From: Marinobacter gelidimuriae
Lineage (GTDB): Bacteria; Pseudomonadota; Gammaproteobacteria; Pseudomonadales; Oleiphilaceae
Assembly (NCBI RefSeq): GCF_000372805.1
Contig: NZ_KB889908.1
Coordinates: forward strand, 695-64,694
DNA length: 64,000 bases
Direction of reading: 5' to 3'
A program made the position numbers and the translations under genes. Below the pieces are notes generated by a model, which saw nothing but the letters and a program-made list of their open reading frames with translations, did no database searches and was not told the origin of the DNA. Shown here piece by piece: positions 8,607 to 18,107 of this stretch; position 1 is the first letter of the stretch; the number at the start of each line of letters is the position of its first letter.

Positions 8607-9167
8607 ATGAAAGCCTCACAAATTTCACTGATGGCCCTGTCACTTGCTATGGGCGCAGCACCTGCGCTGGCCAGCGACGTTGACCTGAGCTTGACCACAG
8701 ATTCCGCAAAGGCACAGATGAACTTCTTTGACAGCCGCGACGACATGCAGTTGGGCGCCGGTTATACCTACCACGAAGGCAGCCGCCATATCGGTAACGT
8801 GGACTTTCACGCCCAAGGCCGCACGGCCCTTGGTAATCTGCCGACCACAGCAGGCCTTGGTATGCGCTTGATCGGCTGGGATGATGACCGGGTTGACGGC
8901 GGCGCTTTGGCGCTGGGCGGCTATGCAACTGTGAACATTCCCGATGTACCGGGCCTGTCAGTCACTGGCGGCCTGCACTACGCACCCAGCATTCTGGCGT
9001 TTGGCGATTCCGATGACATGACCAGCCTTGAAGCCCGCGTTAGTTACCGTGTGATTCGTAACGCAGAGTTGTTTGCCGGTTACCGCTACCTGAACACAGA
9101 TTTGGATGGCAGCAAAGATCTGAACCTGGACGAAGGCCTTATGGCCGGTATGAAATTGTACTTCTGA
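8607..9167 (+). CDS. YfaZ-family outer-membrane protein
   Basis: Exported protein of 186 residues with a clear signal peptide (cleavage after ALA, before SDVDLS). The body is built of amphipathic beta-strands and ends in a terminal Phe (MAGMKLYF), the outer-membrane barrel recognition signal. DNGF-type strands such as LGAGYTYHEGSRHIGNVDFHAQG match the YfaZ family, whose function is poorly defined. A strong terminator follows at 9189. The 211-bp region upstream holds no gene; it contains three CGTTCAT motifs at 8455, 8571 and 8582 that could be an operator. Confidence 0.8.
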   Translation: MKASQISLMALSLAMGAAPALASDVDLSLTTDSAKAQMNFFDSRDDMQLGAGYTYHEGSRHIGNVDFHAQGRTALGNLPTTAGLGMRLIGWDDDRVDGGALALGGYATVNIPDVPGLSVTGGLHYAPSILAFGDSDDMTSLEARVSYRVIRNAELFAGYRYLNTDLDGSKDLNLDEGLMAGMKLYF

Positions 9168-9188
9168 TCAATTTGCTGCCGAACCTGA

Positions 9189-9227
9189 AAAAATCCCCGG
9201 CCCGCGCACTGCGGCCCGGGGATTTTT
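9189..9227 (+). terminator. Rho-independent terminator after the YfaZ-like gene
   Basis: A long stem AAATCCCCGG...CCGGGGATTT with an inner CCGC/GCGG extension and five-base loop is followed by Ts. The adjacent A-tract makes it potentially bidirectional. Confidence 0.93.
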
Positions 9228-9305
9228 GTGTATTGGCCGCGCTGCTGGTATTTTAATCACCTAACCACAATAACCAATCAGGTTATTACCGAGCCCAGAG
9301 GTGAT

Positions 9306-10235
9306 ATGTCAGTTAACACAGGCGCACCTTCCTCCGCTGCCAAGAAGCGTCATGCTCTGGCGTTCGCTCTATTACTCCTTGCCGGTGCTTTATTTGGCGC
9401 ATTTTATAAACCGTCACCTGGTGCGTTCAGCAGCCGTGACGATGCCGGCGAAGAGTTTCAGTTTGCCACGCTACCGGCGCTACCCAGCTGGGCCAATGCG
9501 CCCTTGCCAGATTTTTCTGGCTACGCAGATACTGACGAAAAAAAAGCGGCTTTTTTTGAATTTCTGTTCCCGCGCATTGTGCTGGCCAACAGCCGCATTT
9601 TATTGGAACGCAAGTACCTGGACGCTTTAGCTGCAAAATCCGAGCTTACCGGCAAAGAAAAACAATGGCTGAAAGACGAAGCCAAGCGCCTGCGGGTAGA
9701 TCTCGCGCTGGCGGGCAAGGCCCAGATTGCCAAGCTGAAAAGGCGCCTGGACGTAATACCGCCGTCGCTGATTATGGCCCAGGCGGCTAACGAGTCCGCT
9801 TGGGGCACGTCGCGTTTTGCGGTGGAAGGGAACAATCTTTTCGGCCAATGGTGCTTCTCGGCTGGCTGCGGCCTGGTTCCGCTTAGCCGGGTATCGGGCG
9901 CCAGCCACGAGGTAGCGACGTTCTCTTCTCCCTATCGTTCGGTACTGGCCTATATCCAGAACCTGAACCGCCACCCTGCTTATCAAACATTACGGGATAT
10001 TCGCCTGACTGATCGCAAACAACAGGAACCGCTGTCTGGCAAGGGGCTGGCCGCGGGGTTGGAGCTTTACTCCGAGCGCGGGGAAGAATACATAGGCGAG
10101 ATAACGGCAATGATTCGCCATAACAACCTGACCGTTTACGATCAGGCGTTTGCCGAGATCTTGCAAGATCAAAACCCGGCTCATCTGCAACAACTGGCCA
10201 GCGCGCGCGATATAGACGAGCTGCTGCCGCGCTAG
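9306..10235 (+). CDS. Bax-like glucosaminidase-domain protein
   Basis: Exported or membrane-anchored protein of about 309 residues. The N-terminal hydrophobic segment (ALAFALLLLAGALFGAF) is followed by a glucosaminidase fold: IPPSLIMAQAANESAWGTSRFAVEGNNLFGQWCF carries the catalytic Glu and the NLFG motif. Related to E. coli Bax and FlgJ-type N-acetylglucosaminidases acting on peptidoglycan. The ATG at 9306 was chosen because AGAGGTGAT precedes it and because it starts the signal anchor; a start at 9228 would overlap the terminator region. It converges on the LuxR gene. Confidence 0.85.
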   Translation: MSVNTGAPSSAAKKRHALAFALLLLAGALFGAFYKPSPGAFSSRDDAGEEFQFATLPALPSWANAPLPDFSGYADTDEKKAAFFEFLFPRIVLANSRILLERKYLDALAAKSELTGKEKQWLKDEAKRLRVDLALAGKAQIAKLKRRLDVIPPSLIMAQAANESAWGTSRFAVEGNNLFGQWCFSAGCGLVPLSRVSGASHEVATFSSPYRSVLAYIQNLNRHPAYQTLRDIRLTDRKQQEPLSGKGLAAGLELYSERGEEYIGEITAMIRHNNLTVYDQAFAEILQDQNPAHLQQLASARDIDELLPR

Positions 10236-10264
10236 AAGCGTCTATTATCTCGAAGCATAGCGAG

Positions 10265-13090
10265 TTAGAGCACGCCCAGTTCGCGGGCTCGAACAATGGC
10301 CTGGGTACGGGATTTTACACCCAGTTTGGCGTTTATGCGGCGGGCGTGAGTTTTGACGGTGTGCAGTGAAATGTGCAGTTTGTCTGCGACTTCCTGATTC
10401 GACAGGCCGCGGGCAATACACTCCAATACGCCTTTTTCCCGTTCGCTGATTGGCTCGGCCAGGGGCGCAACCGTGCTTGTCGCGGCCTTGATGCCGAACA
10501 GTTTTGCCAGGGCGTCGGTGAAAACATCGGCTGGGAGCTGGTCAAACGTTTGCCGTAGCAGCGGCTCAAGTTCTTGTTTTAGCTCGTTAAACGGGCTGAT
10601 GAAATGCTCTTTGGCCGCCAACTCAACAATACTGACCAGGCGTTTGACGGCTTGGGCAGGACTTTTTTCCCGGGCAAGCAGCGCGGCGTCTAACAGGCTC
10701 ATGTGCATGTCTACGCCCATGGGAATAGCATCGCGATAGCCAGCACGCAGGCCATTCAGCCGGGTTCTGGCCGCGCCATATTCCCCGCGGGCCATGGCAA
10801 TGCGCACTTGCAGGCAATCCATCAGCCCCGGCATGGTGGGGAAGAGTTCCGGTGAATAGCCAGCCTGGCGATAAGGCAATATTTTGGCCAGCGCCTGGGC
10901 CGCTCTGTCTGGCTGGCGCTGTGCCAGCCAGCACGATGCTTTCAATGCTTCCAGTACCGGCACGTAAAGGTCGCCGTCGACCTGCCACGACTGCATGGTG
11001 CGTTCGGCGCGGGCAATCCAGGCAAAGGCTTCGTCAAAATGGCCCTGGCTGCGGCAGATAAATACCCGCAAACACATGGCCATTAACAAGCCCAGATCCC
11101 GGGTTTGTTCGGCTTGCCGGGTGCACACGGCCAAAACCCGGTCTACATCCTGATATCTACCCTGGTGCCATAACACCAGCGCGAGATTCAGCTGTAGCCG
11201 GATTTCCCCTACCCGCGCCGGCCGCGCCAGTTCTTGCATGGCCGTATCCAGACTGCTGCGCAGCAGGTGTTCGGTATGGCGAAGTTCGCCTTTGCTCAGT
11301 TCGATGCGGGCATGGGCGTAAACCGCCAGGGCTTCGGAGCCAGTATCGCCAGCCTGTCGCGCCAGGCGTGCGGCTTCGCGGCTGGCCTGCCGGGCATCGG
11401 CGAAACGGCCGAGGGCACACAAGGCGCTGGATCGCACCAGTTGGGTAACCAGCTGGCCCTGAACGGATAACTCCGGATCTTCGAGGGCAGCTTCGGCCAG
11501 CACAAGGGCCGGCTCTACCTGGCCCTGGCCGCGAGCAATAAACGCCTGTAAGGCCTGAATTCGCCCAAGTGGAATATCGTGTGTTTCCACCTCGCCCAGA
11601 TGTTCAACCAGCTCGGTTGCCTGGCGACATTGCCCGCCAATGGCGTGTACCCAGCCAAAAACCAACCGCAGCCGCGGATTGGCGGCCAGCACCGTTGCCG
11701 GCAAGCTACGCCGCAGGCGTAACAGCGATGCGGTGTCTTGCCCCAGCAGCAGAGCTTCAGAGCCTTCCGCTGCCATGCGCCGAATCTGCGCCACGTCTGC
11801 GGACAACAGAGCGTATTTCAAGCCTTCGGAGTACTGCCGGCGCTGGGCGAACCACTCACTCACCCGCAACATGCGCTGAGCACTGCCGTTCAACGCCAGC
11901 GTTTGCAACCAGTCCAGCAACAGTGGATTCAGCCGATACCAGCGGCCACGGCCGGCCATAAGCTTTGCCGGCAAACCGCGCTCGACCGCCTCTGAAGGTA
12001 CTATTTGTGAGAGTGTTGTCGGTGTAGGCGTTATCTGCGAGAGCACTGTTTGTGGAGGTGCTAAGGCTAATTCAGTCGTGGTATCCGCCAGCGCAGCGAA
12101 TAAATCGTCAGAAAACACGTCAAGCTCGGCCAGCGCGCGCAGCGCCAACAGCTGCGCCTTTGTGTAACGGCCCAATACGGCGTCTGCCAGAAAACGCTGA
12201 ACGCTTGCGGTGTCTTGCAGGGCTTTGCGCTCGCGATCACTGCGCAACTCACCGCGGTAAAGCCCCAGGGGCGTTGGCCAGCCTTCGGTGAGGCTGTAAA
12301 GATGGTCTACCGCAACGGTGGTCAACTGCTGTTGCTGAAGTTCACCGGCAAAAAACTCAAACACTTCGCTGCGGCTGAATTCAAGTTTATCCGGGCCAAG
12401 GCTGGTGAAACGGTTTTGGAGTTCCAGAGAATGGGTACTGATAGCCAGCGGGCCGCGGGATATGCCCAGCAAGCGCAGTTGCGCTGGCAGGTTATCCACC
12501 AGTTGTTGCAACAAGGCCAAGGCCGCCGGATTGTTGATTGCATCCAGATTGTCTAGCACCAGCACTCGAGGCAGAAGGCTGGCCGAGTCGGGCCGTTCTG
12601 TGGCCGCCAGCAACCACTGCAAACCGTCGGCAAATGCTCCGCTGTGTGCAGGTTCAGGCTGATTCAGCGCTACCGCTAGAAGCATTAAAAAACGCTCGGG
12701 GGCGTTATCTTGAGCGTTCAGGGTTAACCAGCGAATATGAGCGGGGCAGAAATCAGACGCCAACAACGCCTGCGTAGCGGCGGCCGATTTGCCATAGCCG
12801 CAAGGGCCGTGAATGTTCAGCAATCCGGCGGGCACCACGTTGGCCATCAGCGCCTGATTTAACTCTGGCCGAACCAGCAAACCTTGCAGATGTTTTTCAT
12901 CAAATGGCCGTTTTACCCGCTGCTGCAGGAGCTCACGTACCCGCTCGCCACGCTGAAGCGCGCTGTTAGCGGTCTGGAATTCGTCGTTTGCTGCTTTACC
13001 CTGTTCAACTTGTTTCACGCACTGCCCCGTCGATACCGGCGCGTGGCGAACAAAAGCCCTGCGCTGACCGGCAAATTCCAATAGTGGCAT
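10265..13090 (-). CDS. MalT-type LuxR-family transcriptional regulator
   Basis: Large STAND-type ATP-dependent activator of 941 residues. An N-terminal nucleotide-binding domain has Walker A HGPCGYGKSAA near residue 95 and the Walker B-like VLVLDNLDAI. A long helical TPR-like sensor region (about 400-860) follows. The C-terminus is a LuxR HTH: EPISEREKGVLECIARGLSNQEVADKLHISLHTVKTH. A linker near residues 345-370 contains the repeated TxLSQIxP motif. It lies downstream of the DUF1329 and DUF1302 genes, the same trio as PA3921-PA3923 in P. aeruginosa, so it probably regulates them; the ligand is unknown. A terminator separates it from DUF1329, implying its own promoter. Confidence 0.88.
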   Translation of the reverse strand: MPLLEFAGQRRAFVRHAPVSTGQCVKQVEQGKAANDEFQTANSALQRGERVRELLQQRVKRPFDEKHLQGLLVRPELNQALMANVVPAGLLNIHGPCGYGKSAAATQALLASDFCPAHIRWLTLNAQDNAPERFLMLLAVALNQPEPAHSGAFADGLQWLLAATERPDSASLLPRVLVLDNLDAINNPAALALLQQLVDNLPAQLRLLGISRGPLAISTHSLELQNRFTSLGPDKLEFSRSEVFEFFAGELQQQQLTTVAVDHLYSLTEGWPTPLGLYRGELRSDRERKALQDTASVQRFLADAVLGRYTKAQLLALRALAELDVFSDDLFAALADTTTELALAPPQTVLSQITPTPTTLSQIVPSEAVERGLPAKLMAGRGRWYRLNPLLLDWLQTLALNGSAQRMLRVSEWFAQRRQYSEGLKYALLSADVAQIRRMAAEGSEALLLGQDTASLLRLRRSLPATVLAANPRLRLVFGWVHAIGGQCRQATELVEHLGEVETHDIPLGRIQALQAFIARGQGQVEPALVLAEAALEDPELSVQGQLVTQLVRSSALCALGRFADARQASREAARLARQAGDTGSEALAVYAHARIELSKGELRHTEHLLRSSLDTAMQELARPARVGEIRLQLNLALVLWHQGRYQDVDRVLAVCTRQAEQTRDLGLLMAMCLRVFICRSQGHFDEAFAWIARAERTMQSWQVDGDLYVPVLEALKASCWLAQRQPDRAAQALAKILPYRQAGYSPELFPTMPGLMDCLQVRIAMARGEYGAARTRLNGLRAGYRDAIPMGVDMHMSLLDAALLAREKSPAQAVKRLVSIVELAAKEHFISPFNELKQELEPLLRQTFDQLPADVFTDALAKLFGIKAATSTVAPLAEPISEREKGVLECIARGLSNQEVADKLHISLHTVKTHARRINAKLGVKSRTQAIVRARELGVL

Positions 13091-13140
13091 TATAATCGAC
13101 GGCTTAGCGGCCGCGATTAAGGTACAGCGCAGATTAGCAT

Positions 13141-13171
13141 AAAAAAGGCGGGCACCAAGGCCCGCCTTTTT
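13141..13171 (-). terminator. Bidirectional terminator between DUF1329 and luxR-type genes
   Basis: GGCGGGC and GCCCGCC arms flank a six-base loop, with A-runs on one side and T-runs on the other, so it can act on both strands. It lies between the end of DUF1329 and the start of the regulator, suggesting that the regulator is transcribed separately. Confidence 0.9.
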
Positions 13172-13176
13172 ATTTC

Positions 13177-13220
13177 AGGTACTTTCTATTTAAAAAGTAC
13201 TTTCTACAAGATGCTTCCTA
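13177..13220. repeat. Degenerate direct repeats in the DUF1329 3' flank
   Basis: GTACTTTCTA occurs at 13179-13188 and 13197-13206, and a diverged GCTTCCTA follows, giving about 16-19-bp spacing. The stretch sits between the DUF1329 stop codon and the terminator. It is one of the short junction arrays noted elsewhere in the window. Confidence 0.6.
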
Positions 13221-13239
13221 CAATCGACTTTTTTAAGAA

Positions 13240-14601
13240 CTAGCGCACACCAGACCTGCGCAGCGCGGCCGGAGTGTAGTCACGGGACTGCCGTTGAATA
13301 CCGAACTCGTACGGGTTGGCTTCTTCGTTCGTCAGGCCCAACACCAGATAGCGGCCAGAAAGCAGATCGTAGATGGTTTCAACGGCGTACCAGGGCACAT
13401 CGCGATCGTAGAACTGAACGGCGTGGGCTTCTGACACCCTCCACAGCTCGCCGCGGCCGTCATACTGGTCAATCACCGCTGCCTGCCAGGAATCTTCGTC
13501 AAAGTAGATGTCACGCCTGGCATAGATGTGGCGCTCGCCTTCCTTCAAAGTAGCGCGCACATGCCATACCCGGTGCAGTTCATAACGGGCCAGTTCCTGG
13601 TTGATGTGGCCAGGCCGCACGATATCGGTGTACTTGATATCACGATCGAGCAGCTTGTAGGAATTGTACGGAATGTACATTTCTTTCTTGCCCACCAGCT
13701 CCCAGTTGTAGCGGTCTGGGGCGCCGTTCATCATGTCCAGGTTATCAGAGGTACGCATGCCGTCGGACGCCGTGCCCGGGCCGTCATACGCTACCTGAGG
13801 CGCACGGCGAACACGACGCTGGCCGGCGTTGTAAATCCACGCACGGCGGGGTTCGGCGATCTGGTCGATGGTTTCGTGCACCAGCAGCACGTTACCTGCC
13901 AGCCGAGCCGGCCCTACGATGGCCTGCTTAAAGTAAAACAGCACGTTGGGATCGGGGTTCTGATTGGCGTCTTCCAGGAAGGTGCGGTAGGTCAACTCTT
14001 CCTGAAACCGCACTACGCTGAAATCGCCGCTTTCTGTGGGTGTTACCTGGCCAATGTTACGCAGCACCGAGCCGCCGCGGTAACGGGTGATGTGGTTCCA
14101 GTAAACTTCCAGGCCACTTTGTGGCATCGGGAAAGGCGTGCCGGCCTGGTAATTTTCCAGCCCGGAACCGCCTTCTTTCAATTTCACCGTGGTGGCATTG
14201 GCGCGGGTTTGCTCCTGCACGGCTTGCGGGTACGCCATGGTACGGCGGGTTTGATACACCGGAATCACAAAGTTGTCGTACTTTTCGATCATCGCCACCT
14301 GGCCCGGTGACAAATTATCGCGGTACTGATCCACGTTGCTGCGATCGATGGTGAATTCTGGCGTATCTGACGGGAACGGATTGACATAAATGCCATCGTT
14401 CTTGTAGCCGGCCGGCGGGGTGGTCAAGCCACCCTCAAAGGCCGGAATAGCGCCGCCATTGCCAGCTTGCTCTGCGCCCATCAGGGTCAGCGTATCGCCC
14501 AGCTTGGCGGCCTCGCTGCCTGACACCGCGGCAAAGGCGTTCATGCTGAACAGCGATGCCGCAAGAATTCCGGTGGTCAGTAATTTTTTGTTCAATTTCA
14601 T
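13240..14601 (-). CDS. DUF1329-family exported protein
   Basis: Periplasmic or outer-membrane-associated protein of about 453 residues with a signal peptide (KLLTTGILAASLFSMNAFAA). Family features are seen in the YKNDGIYVNPFPSDTPEFTI and WVYNAGQRRVRRAPQVAYD-type blocks. The family has a LolA/LolB-like fold and is found with DUF1302 outer-membrane proteins, often near genes for hydrophobic substrates; direct function is not established. The ATG at 14601 has AGG eight bases upstream, so it is preferred to the GTG at 14610. It is 33 bases from the DUF1302 gene and surely cotranscribed. Confidence 0.9.
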   Translation of the reverse strand: MKLNKKLLTTGILAASLFSMNAFAAVSGSEAAKLGDTLTLMGAEQAGNGGAIPAFEGGLTTPPAGYKNDGIYVNPFPSDTPEFTIDRSNVDQYRDNLSPGQVAMIEKYDNFVIPVYQTRRTMAYPQAVQEQTRANATTVKLKEGGSGLENYQAGTPFPMPQSGLEVYWNHITRYRGGSVLRNIGQVTPTESGDFSVVRFQEELTYRTFLEDANQNPDPNVLFYFKQAIVGPARLAGNVLLVHETIDQIAEPRRAWIYNAGQRRVRRAPQVAYDGPGTASDGMRTSDNLDMMNGAPDRYNWELVGKKEMYIPYNSYKLLDRDIKYTDIVRPGHINQELARYELHRVWHVRATLKEGERHIYARRDIYFDEDSWQAAVIDQYDGRGELWRVSEAHAVQFYDRDVPWYAVETIYDLLSGRYLVLGLTNEEANPYEFGIQRQSRDYTPAALRRSGVR

Positions 14602-14634
14602 AGTTATCACCTCGCTAAACGAATGAGAGACGGA

Positions 14635-16473
14635 TTAGAACGAGTAGGAAACGCTCGCGCTGATGAAATCGCGGTCTCTGGAGTCGTTATAGGGTTTGCC
14701 ACCGAAGTAGTTGGTATAGCTGATATCAGCACTGACCTTGTTCTGATACACCGCCTCTAAGCCCAAGCCAATCGATTTGTTGCCTTCGTTAAACGCGCCA
14801 CCGGGCTGCGGGGCGTAGCCTTTGACATCGTGACTCCAGGCCAAACGCGGGAACAGGTTCACGCCAGAGAATGCGTTCAGGTAATCCCATACCAAGCGGG
14901 TGCGATAGCCCCAGGAGAAGTCGGTGGTGAAGCCTTCGTTTTCGCAGTAGGCGGTGTTGAGGTTTGCCGGCGGCTGCGAGCCTGCACCTACATTAAATGA
15001 TGTGCCGCAAATATCCTGTCCGCCCAGAGCCGCAACCTCCGTTGGTCCAATACCAAAAGCGCCCGATCGGCCATAACGCGCCTCATCGTAACCCGGCAGT
15101 CCATGAACGTATGTTGCACCCACTTCGTTAATCAGCGAAAGGCGATTGGCGCCCATGACCTGGTCAAAGAATTTAATCAGAGTGAACTGAGCCTGGGACA
15201 CGTCATAACGATCGAAGCCTGGAGCAGTCAAACCCGCAATAGAATCGGTGCTGGACAAACCCAATCTTTCGCGGGTTCTCTGTTCCAGCAGGCTGACTCC
15301 AGACTCGTTTCCTGCAAGGAGCAGCTCAAACGCGTTCCACTGTAACGGCAAGTCTTTGCGGAAGCTGTACTCGGCACCAAGTGACCAACCGCCCGGTATT
15401 GTAGTGTTGATACTGATGCCGTAAAGGTCAATATTTTCAGGATATTCAATAAAAACGGTTGGCGTAGTTCCTACCCCCCCAGTTCTCACGATACCGCTAA
15501 CGTAGGGCAAACGACTGTTGTACTTGATGTAATAGAGACCAATTTCAGAATCGTTTAAAGCAGGCACATACCAACGCAAGGCCACACCGAACTGGTCTTT
15601 GCTGTCGGCTTCGCGATCCCCAACCCTTTGTGAAACGAACTGTGGAAAAGTTGCGTTGGTTTCTTGAGGGAGTTGGCCGGCAAGATAAACAGGCCCACAA
15701 CCATCAGCCACGAAATCCACTGTGGAGAAGAATGTGCCGCAATCATCGGTGCGCACTTTTTCCCAGTCAGTCTGAACAAAGCCTTCTATGGTCACGTTTT
15801 CGGTAATACCCGCAGAGAGATAAAACATCTCTACCGGTAGCAGAGCGTCTTTCAGTTCGGCGCCTGGGGCGCGAAAAGCGTTTACGTCGATAGGGTTAAT
15901 GGTGTTAATGCCACCCTGAATGAAGGTGCTTTCACCCCAGCTGACCACCTGGTTGCCGTAGCGTGCACTTACTGGAACATTACCAAAGTACCAGTCGGTA
16001 AAAATAAAGGCATCCAGAATTTCACCGCCGGAGGCGTTGTCTCTTCCATCCGAGCTTAGTGGCGCGAACTGACGATTTTCATCCTTCAGTTCGAAGTCAT
16101 ACCAATAGCGGCCACGAACCAGCGCACCCACTCGGGTGAGCACACTGCTGTCGACATCGTAACTGAGGAAGAGCTCGCTGTTGCCTTTGACAAGTTTGGA
16201 AACCGTATCGCCCTTGTCGAAGTTCAGGTTGCCGTCGTCGTAGTTGGTCGAAGAGGCTGTACCTCCGTTACCAAGGCCCACCAGGCCTTTGTCACGGTTC
16301 TCGGTACGCCAGGTAGCACCTGCAGACAATGTGGTATTGAGCTGGGCTTCTACGCCGCCCAATTTCTCGGAATCGAAGGAATAAGCTGAGGCATAACCGG
16401 AAAAGCCGGCCGCGATGGCAATCGCCAGCGGCAGTCGCTTCCAGATACGCGGCGCGTGTTGGTTTTTTATCAT
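14635..16473 (-). CDS. DUF1302-family outer-membrane protein
   Basis: Exported protein of about 612 residues with a signal peptide ending YASA. The mature protein is rich in beta-strand patterns and ends in an aromatic residue (SASVSYSF), fitting an outer-membrane barrel. The conserved blocks NQVVSWGESTFIQGGINTINPIDVNAFRAPGAELKDALLPVEM and DQFGVALRWYVPALNDSEIGLYYIKYNSRLPY mark DUF1302. The start at 16473 has GGAG ten bases upstream. Together with DUF1329 it forms a two-gene envelope unit, perhaps for transport or sensing of hydrophobic compounds (inference). Confidence 0.9.
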   Translation of the reverse strand: MIKNQHAPRIWKRLPLAIAIAAGFSGYASAYSFDSEKLGGVEAQLNTTLSAGATWRTENRDKGLVGLGNGGTASSTNYDDGNLNFDKGDTVSKLVKGNSELFLSYDVDSSVLTRVGALVRGRYWYDFELKDENRQFAPLSSDGRDNASGGEILDAFIFTDWYFGNVPVSARYGNQVVSWGESTFIQGGINTINPIDVNAFRAPGAELKDALLPVEMFYLSAGITENVTIEGFVQTDWEKVRTDDCGTFFSTVDFVADGCGPVYLAGQLPQETNATFPQFVSQRVGDREADSKDQFGVALRWYVPALNDSEIGLYYIKYNSRLPYVSGIVRTGGVGTTPTVFIEYPENIDLYGISINTTIPGGWSLGAEYSFRKDLPLQWNAFELLLAGNESGVSLLEQRTRERLGLSSTDSIAGLTAPGFDRYDVSQAQFTLIKFFDQVMGANRLSLINEVGATYVHGLPGYDEARYGRSGAFGIGPTEVAALGGQDICGTSFNVGAGSQPPANLNTAYCENEGFTTDFSWGYRTRLVWDYLNAFSGVNLFPRLAWSHDVKGYAPQPGGAFNEGNKSIGLGLEAVYQNKVSADISYTNYFGGKPYNDSRDRDFISASVSYSF

Positions 16474-16826
16474 TGGGAGACTACTCCGTTTATTATTGTG
16501 TTCTTGCTGTGATAGAACTATCAGGATCACACTATACCAACGCCCTCTCCTGTTCTTATCAGTCAAAAGTATGATTTTCACGTTCATCCCCACTGCTTAG
16601 GCGTGGGCTTGCTTAATCTGACTATAGTCAACCCGCCCGCAATGGGCGACATTATTATTTTTGCAGTTCATCCCAGGGGTGAACCGGCAATACCGCTTCG
16701 CTGACTTCCGATTCCATGCTGTCGCGGAAATAGTCCATGGCTTTTTCTGCTTCGCCGAGCTCGTCGAACCGCGCATTCCGATAAATCGCCTCGCCTTCGT
16801 TCACCAGCGGCAGGTTAAACCGATGT

Positions 16827-16990
16827 TTGACATCCTCCCCTCCCTTCGCTGATTACTCAGGAAGAGGATTCCCAAAAGAGGGTGCTACCTGATCACTCGG
16901 ATAGTCGGTTCCTGCTTCATCGAGCGGCTAACGCCGACTCTCCACAGGCTAGAACGCGATGTCCTCGCGCTTTGATATTTATTGCACCTA
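16827..16990 (-). ncRNA. Probable omega-RNA (TnpB guide RNA scaffold) covering the tnpB 3' end and right end
   Basis: In IS605-type elements the guide RNA overlaps the 3' end of tnpB and the right-end hairpin, and its guide is taken from the DNA just outside the right end. Here the stretch after the catalytic Asp codon holds several GC-rich pairings and the terminal ATCCTC/GAGGAT hairpin. The guide would start near 16826 and run into the split host gene. Limits are inferred by analogy. Confidence 0.45.
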
Positions 16991-18107
16991 CCAGATCGGC
17001 GTTCTCCGAAAACCCGCATTCGACGCACTCAAACCGAGCTTGCGTCTTCCGGTTGTCGGCGCTTATATGCTGACAGACTGGGCACGTTTGACTGGTGTAA
17101 TGCGCTGGCACGGCCAGCACTTCACCGCCCCGGAACGCCTGCTTGTAGGTCAGTTGTCGCCGGAATTCGTGCCAGCCCTGATCCAGTATCGACCGGTTTA
17201 GGCCGGATTTTGCGGCAACATTGGTGCCCGGATTTTCCGTGGTGCCTTTGGCCGAACGAGACATATTGCTGACCTTCAAATCCTCAATCACGATCATTGC
17301 GTGGTTTTTGCTGATCGTGGTCGAGGTTTTGTGAAGATAGTCTCTCCGGACGCTGGCGATGCGGGTGTGAATCCGGTTTATGCGGGCCTTCTGTTTTTGC
17401 CAGTTGGCCGAGAATTTCACCTTTTTAGCCAAGGCGCGTTGCGCTCTGGTCAGCCGGTGCTGATGTGCTTTGAACGAACTAGCCGGCTCCTTCACCGTTC
17501 CATCGGACAGGGTAAAGAACCGAGTAACGCCCAGATCTAAACCCACCATCGAGCGAGATGAGTGCTTGGGCTGATCGATCTGGCGTTCGGTCTGGAAGCT
17601 GATAAACCAGTGACCGCCGTCAAACCCGATTGTGCAGTTTTTAACGGTGCCAAGGATGTCACGAGACTTGCAGAATGTGATCCAACCTAGCCCGGACGGT
17701 AGCTTTACCCGCCGACCTTCCAGCTTGCAGTATTTGTGAAAATTCACGAATCGGATGCTGTCGCGAGAGCGGCCCTTCTTCTTAAATCGCGGGCGCCGTG
17801 CGTTACCGATTTTCTTGAAATACCGTTGCCAAGCGGTATCCAGGTCTTTGAGTTTCTGTTGCAGGTTGTCGGTGTACGCTTCTTTCAACCACTCAGTTTC
17901 CGAGTCTTTTTTCCAGTCCGTCACCCATTTCGCCATCGACTCGTAGCGAGGCACGTACTGGCCTTCCGTTTGAGCCGCTTCATTGCACAACGCCAGTGCC
18001 TGATTCCACACGAACCGCGCATGACCACAAAGAACCCGCAAGCGGGCGCTCTGAGCGTCATTGGTGTCGAGTCGATATTTAAAGCCTTGGCGAACAATCA
18101 TAATCAC
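16917..18107 (-). CDS. tnpB: RNA-guided endonuclease TnpB
   Basis: Complete 396-residue TnpB. An N-terminal helical/wedge region is followed by a split RuvC nuclease: Asp191 in MVGLDLGVTRFF, Glu275 in MIVIEDLKVSNMS and Asp371 in ENADLVGAINIKARG. The zinc finger Cys342-Cys345/Cys361-Cys364 (CPVC, CVEC) sits between the second and third blocks. All catalytic residues are present, so the protein is likely active. TnpB proteins cut DNA next to a transposon-associated motif using omega-RNA, and help keep the element in the genome. Start ATG at 18107 or two codons later. Confidence 0.93.
   Translation of the reverse strand: MIMIVRQGFKYRLDTNDAQSARLRVLCGHARFVWNQALALCNEAAQTEGQYVPRYESMAKWVTDWKKDSETEWLKEAYTDNLQQKLKDLDTAWQRYFKKIGNARRPRFKKKGRSRDSIRFVNFHKYCKLEGRRVKLPSGLGWITFCKSRDILGTVKNCTIGFDGGHWFISFQTERQIDQPKHSSRSMVGLDLGVTRFFTLSDGTVKEPASSFKAHQHRLTRAQRALAKKVKFSANWQKQKARINRIHTRIASVRRDYLHKTSTTISKNHAMIVIEDLKVSNMSRSAKGTTENPGTNVAAKSGLNRSILDQGWHEFRRQLTYKQAFRGGEVLAVPAHYTSQTCPVCQHISADNRKTQARFECVECGFSENADLVGAINIKARGHRVLACGESALAAR

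Noticed and set aside
9228-9305. Upstream extension of the Bax-like protein
   Set aside because: It begins in the terminator tail and has no ribosome-binding site; the ATG at 9306 has AGAGGTGAT and opens the signal anchor.
13528-14310. Plus-strand ORF of 260 codons opposite DUF1329
   Set aside because: It is antisense to a clearly conserved gene and shows reverse-frame composition.
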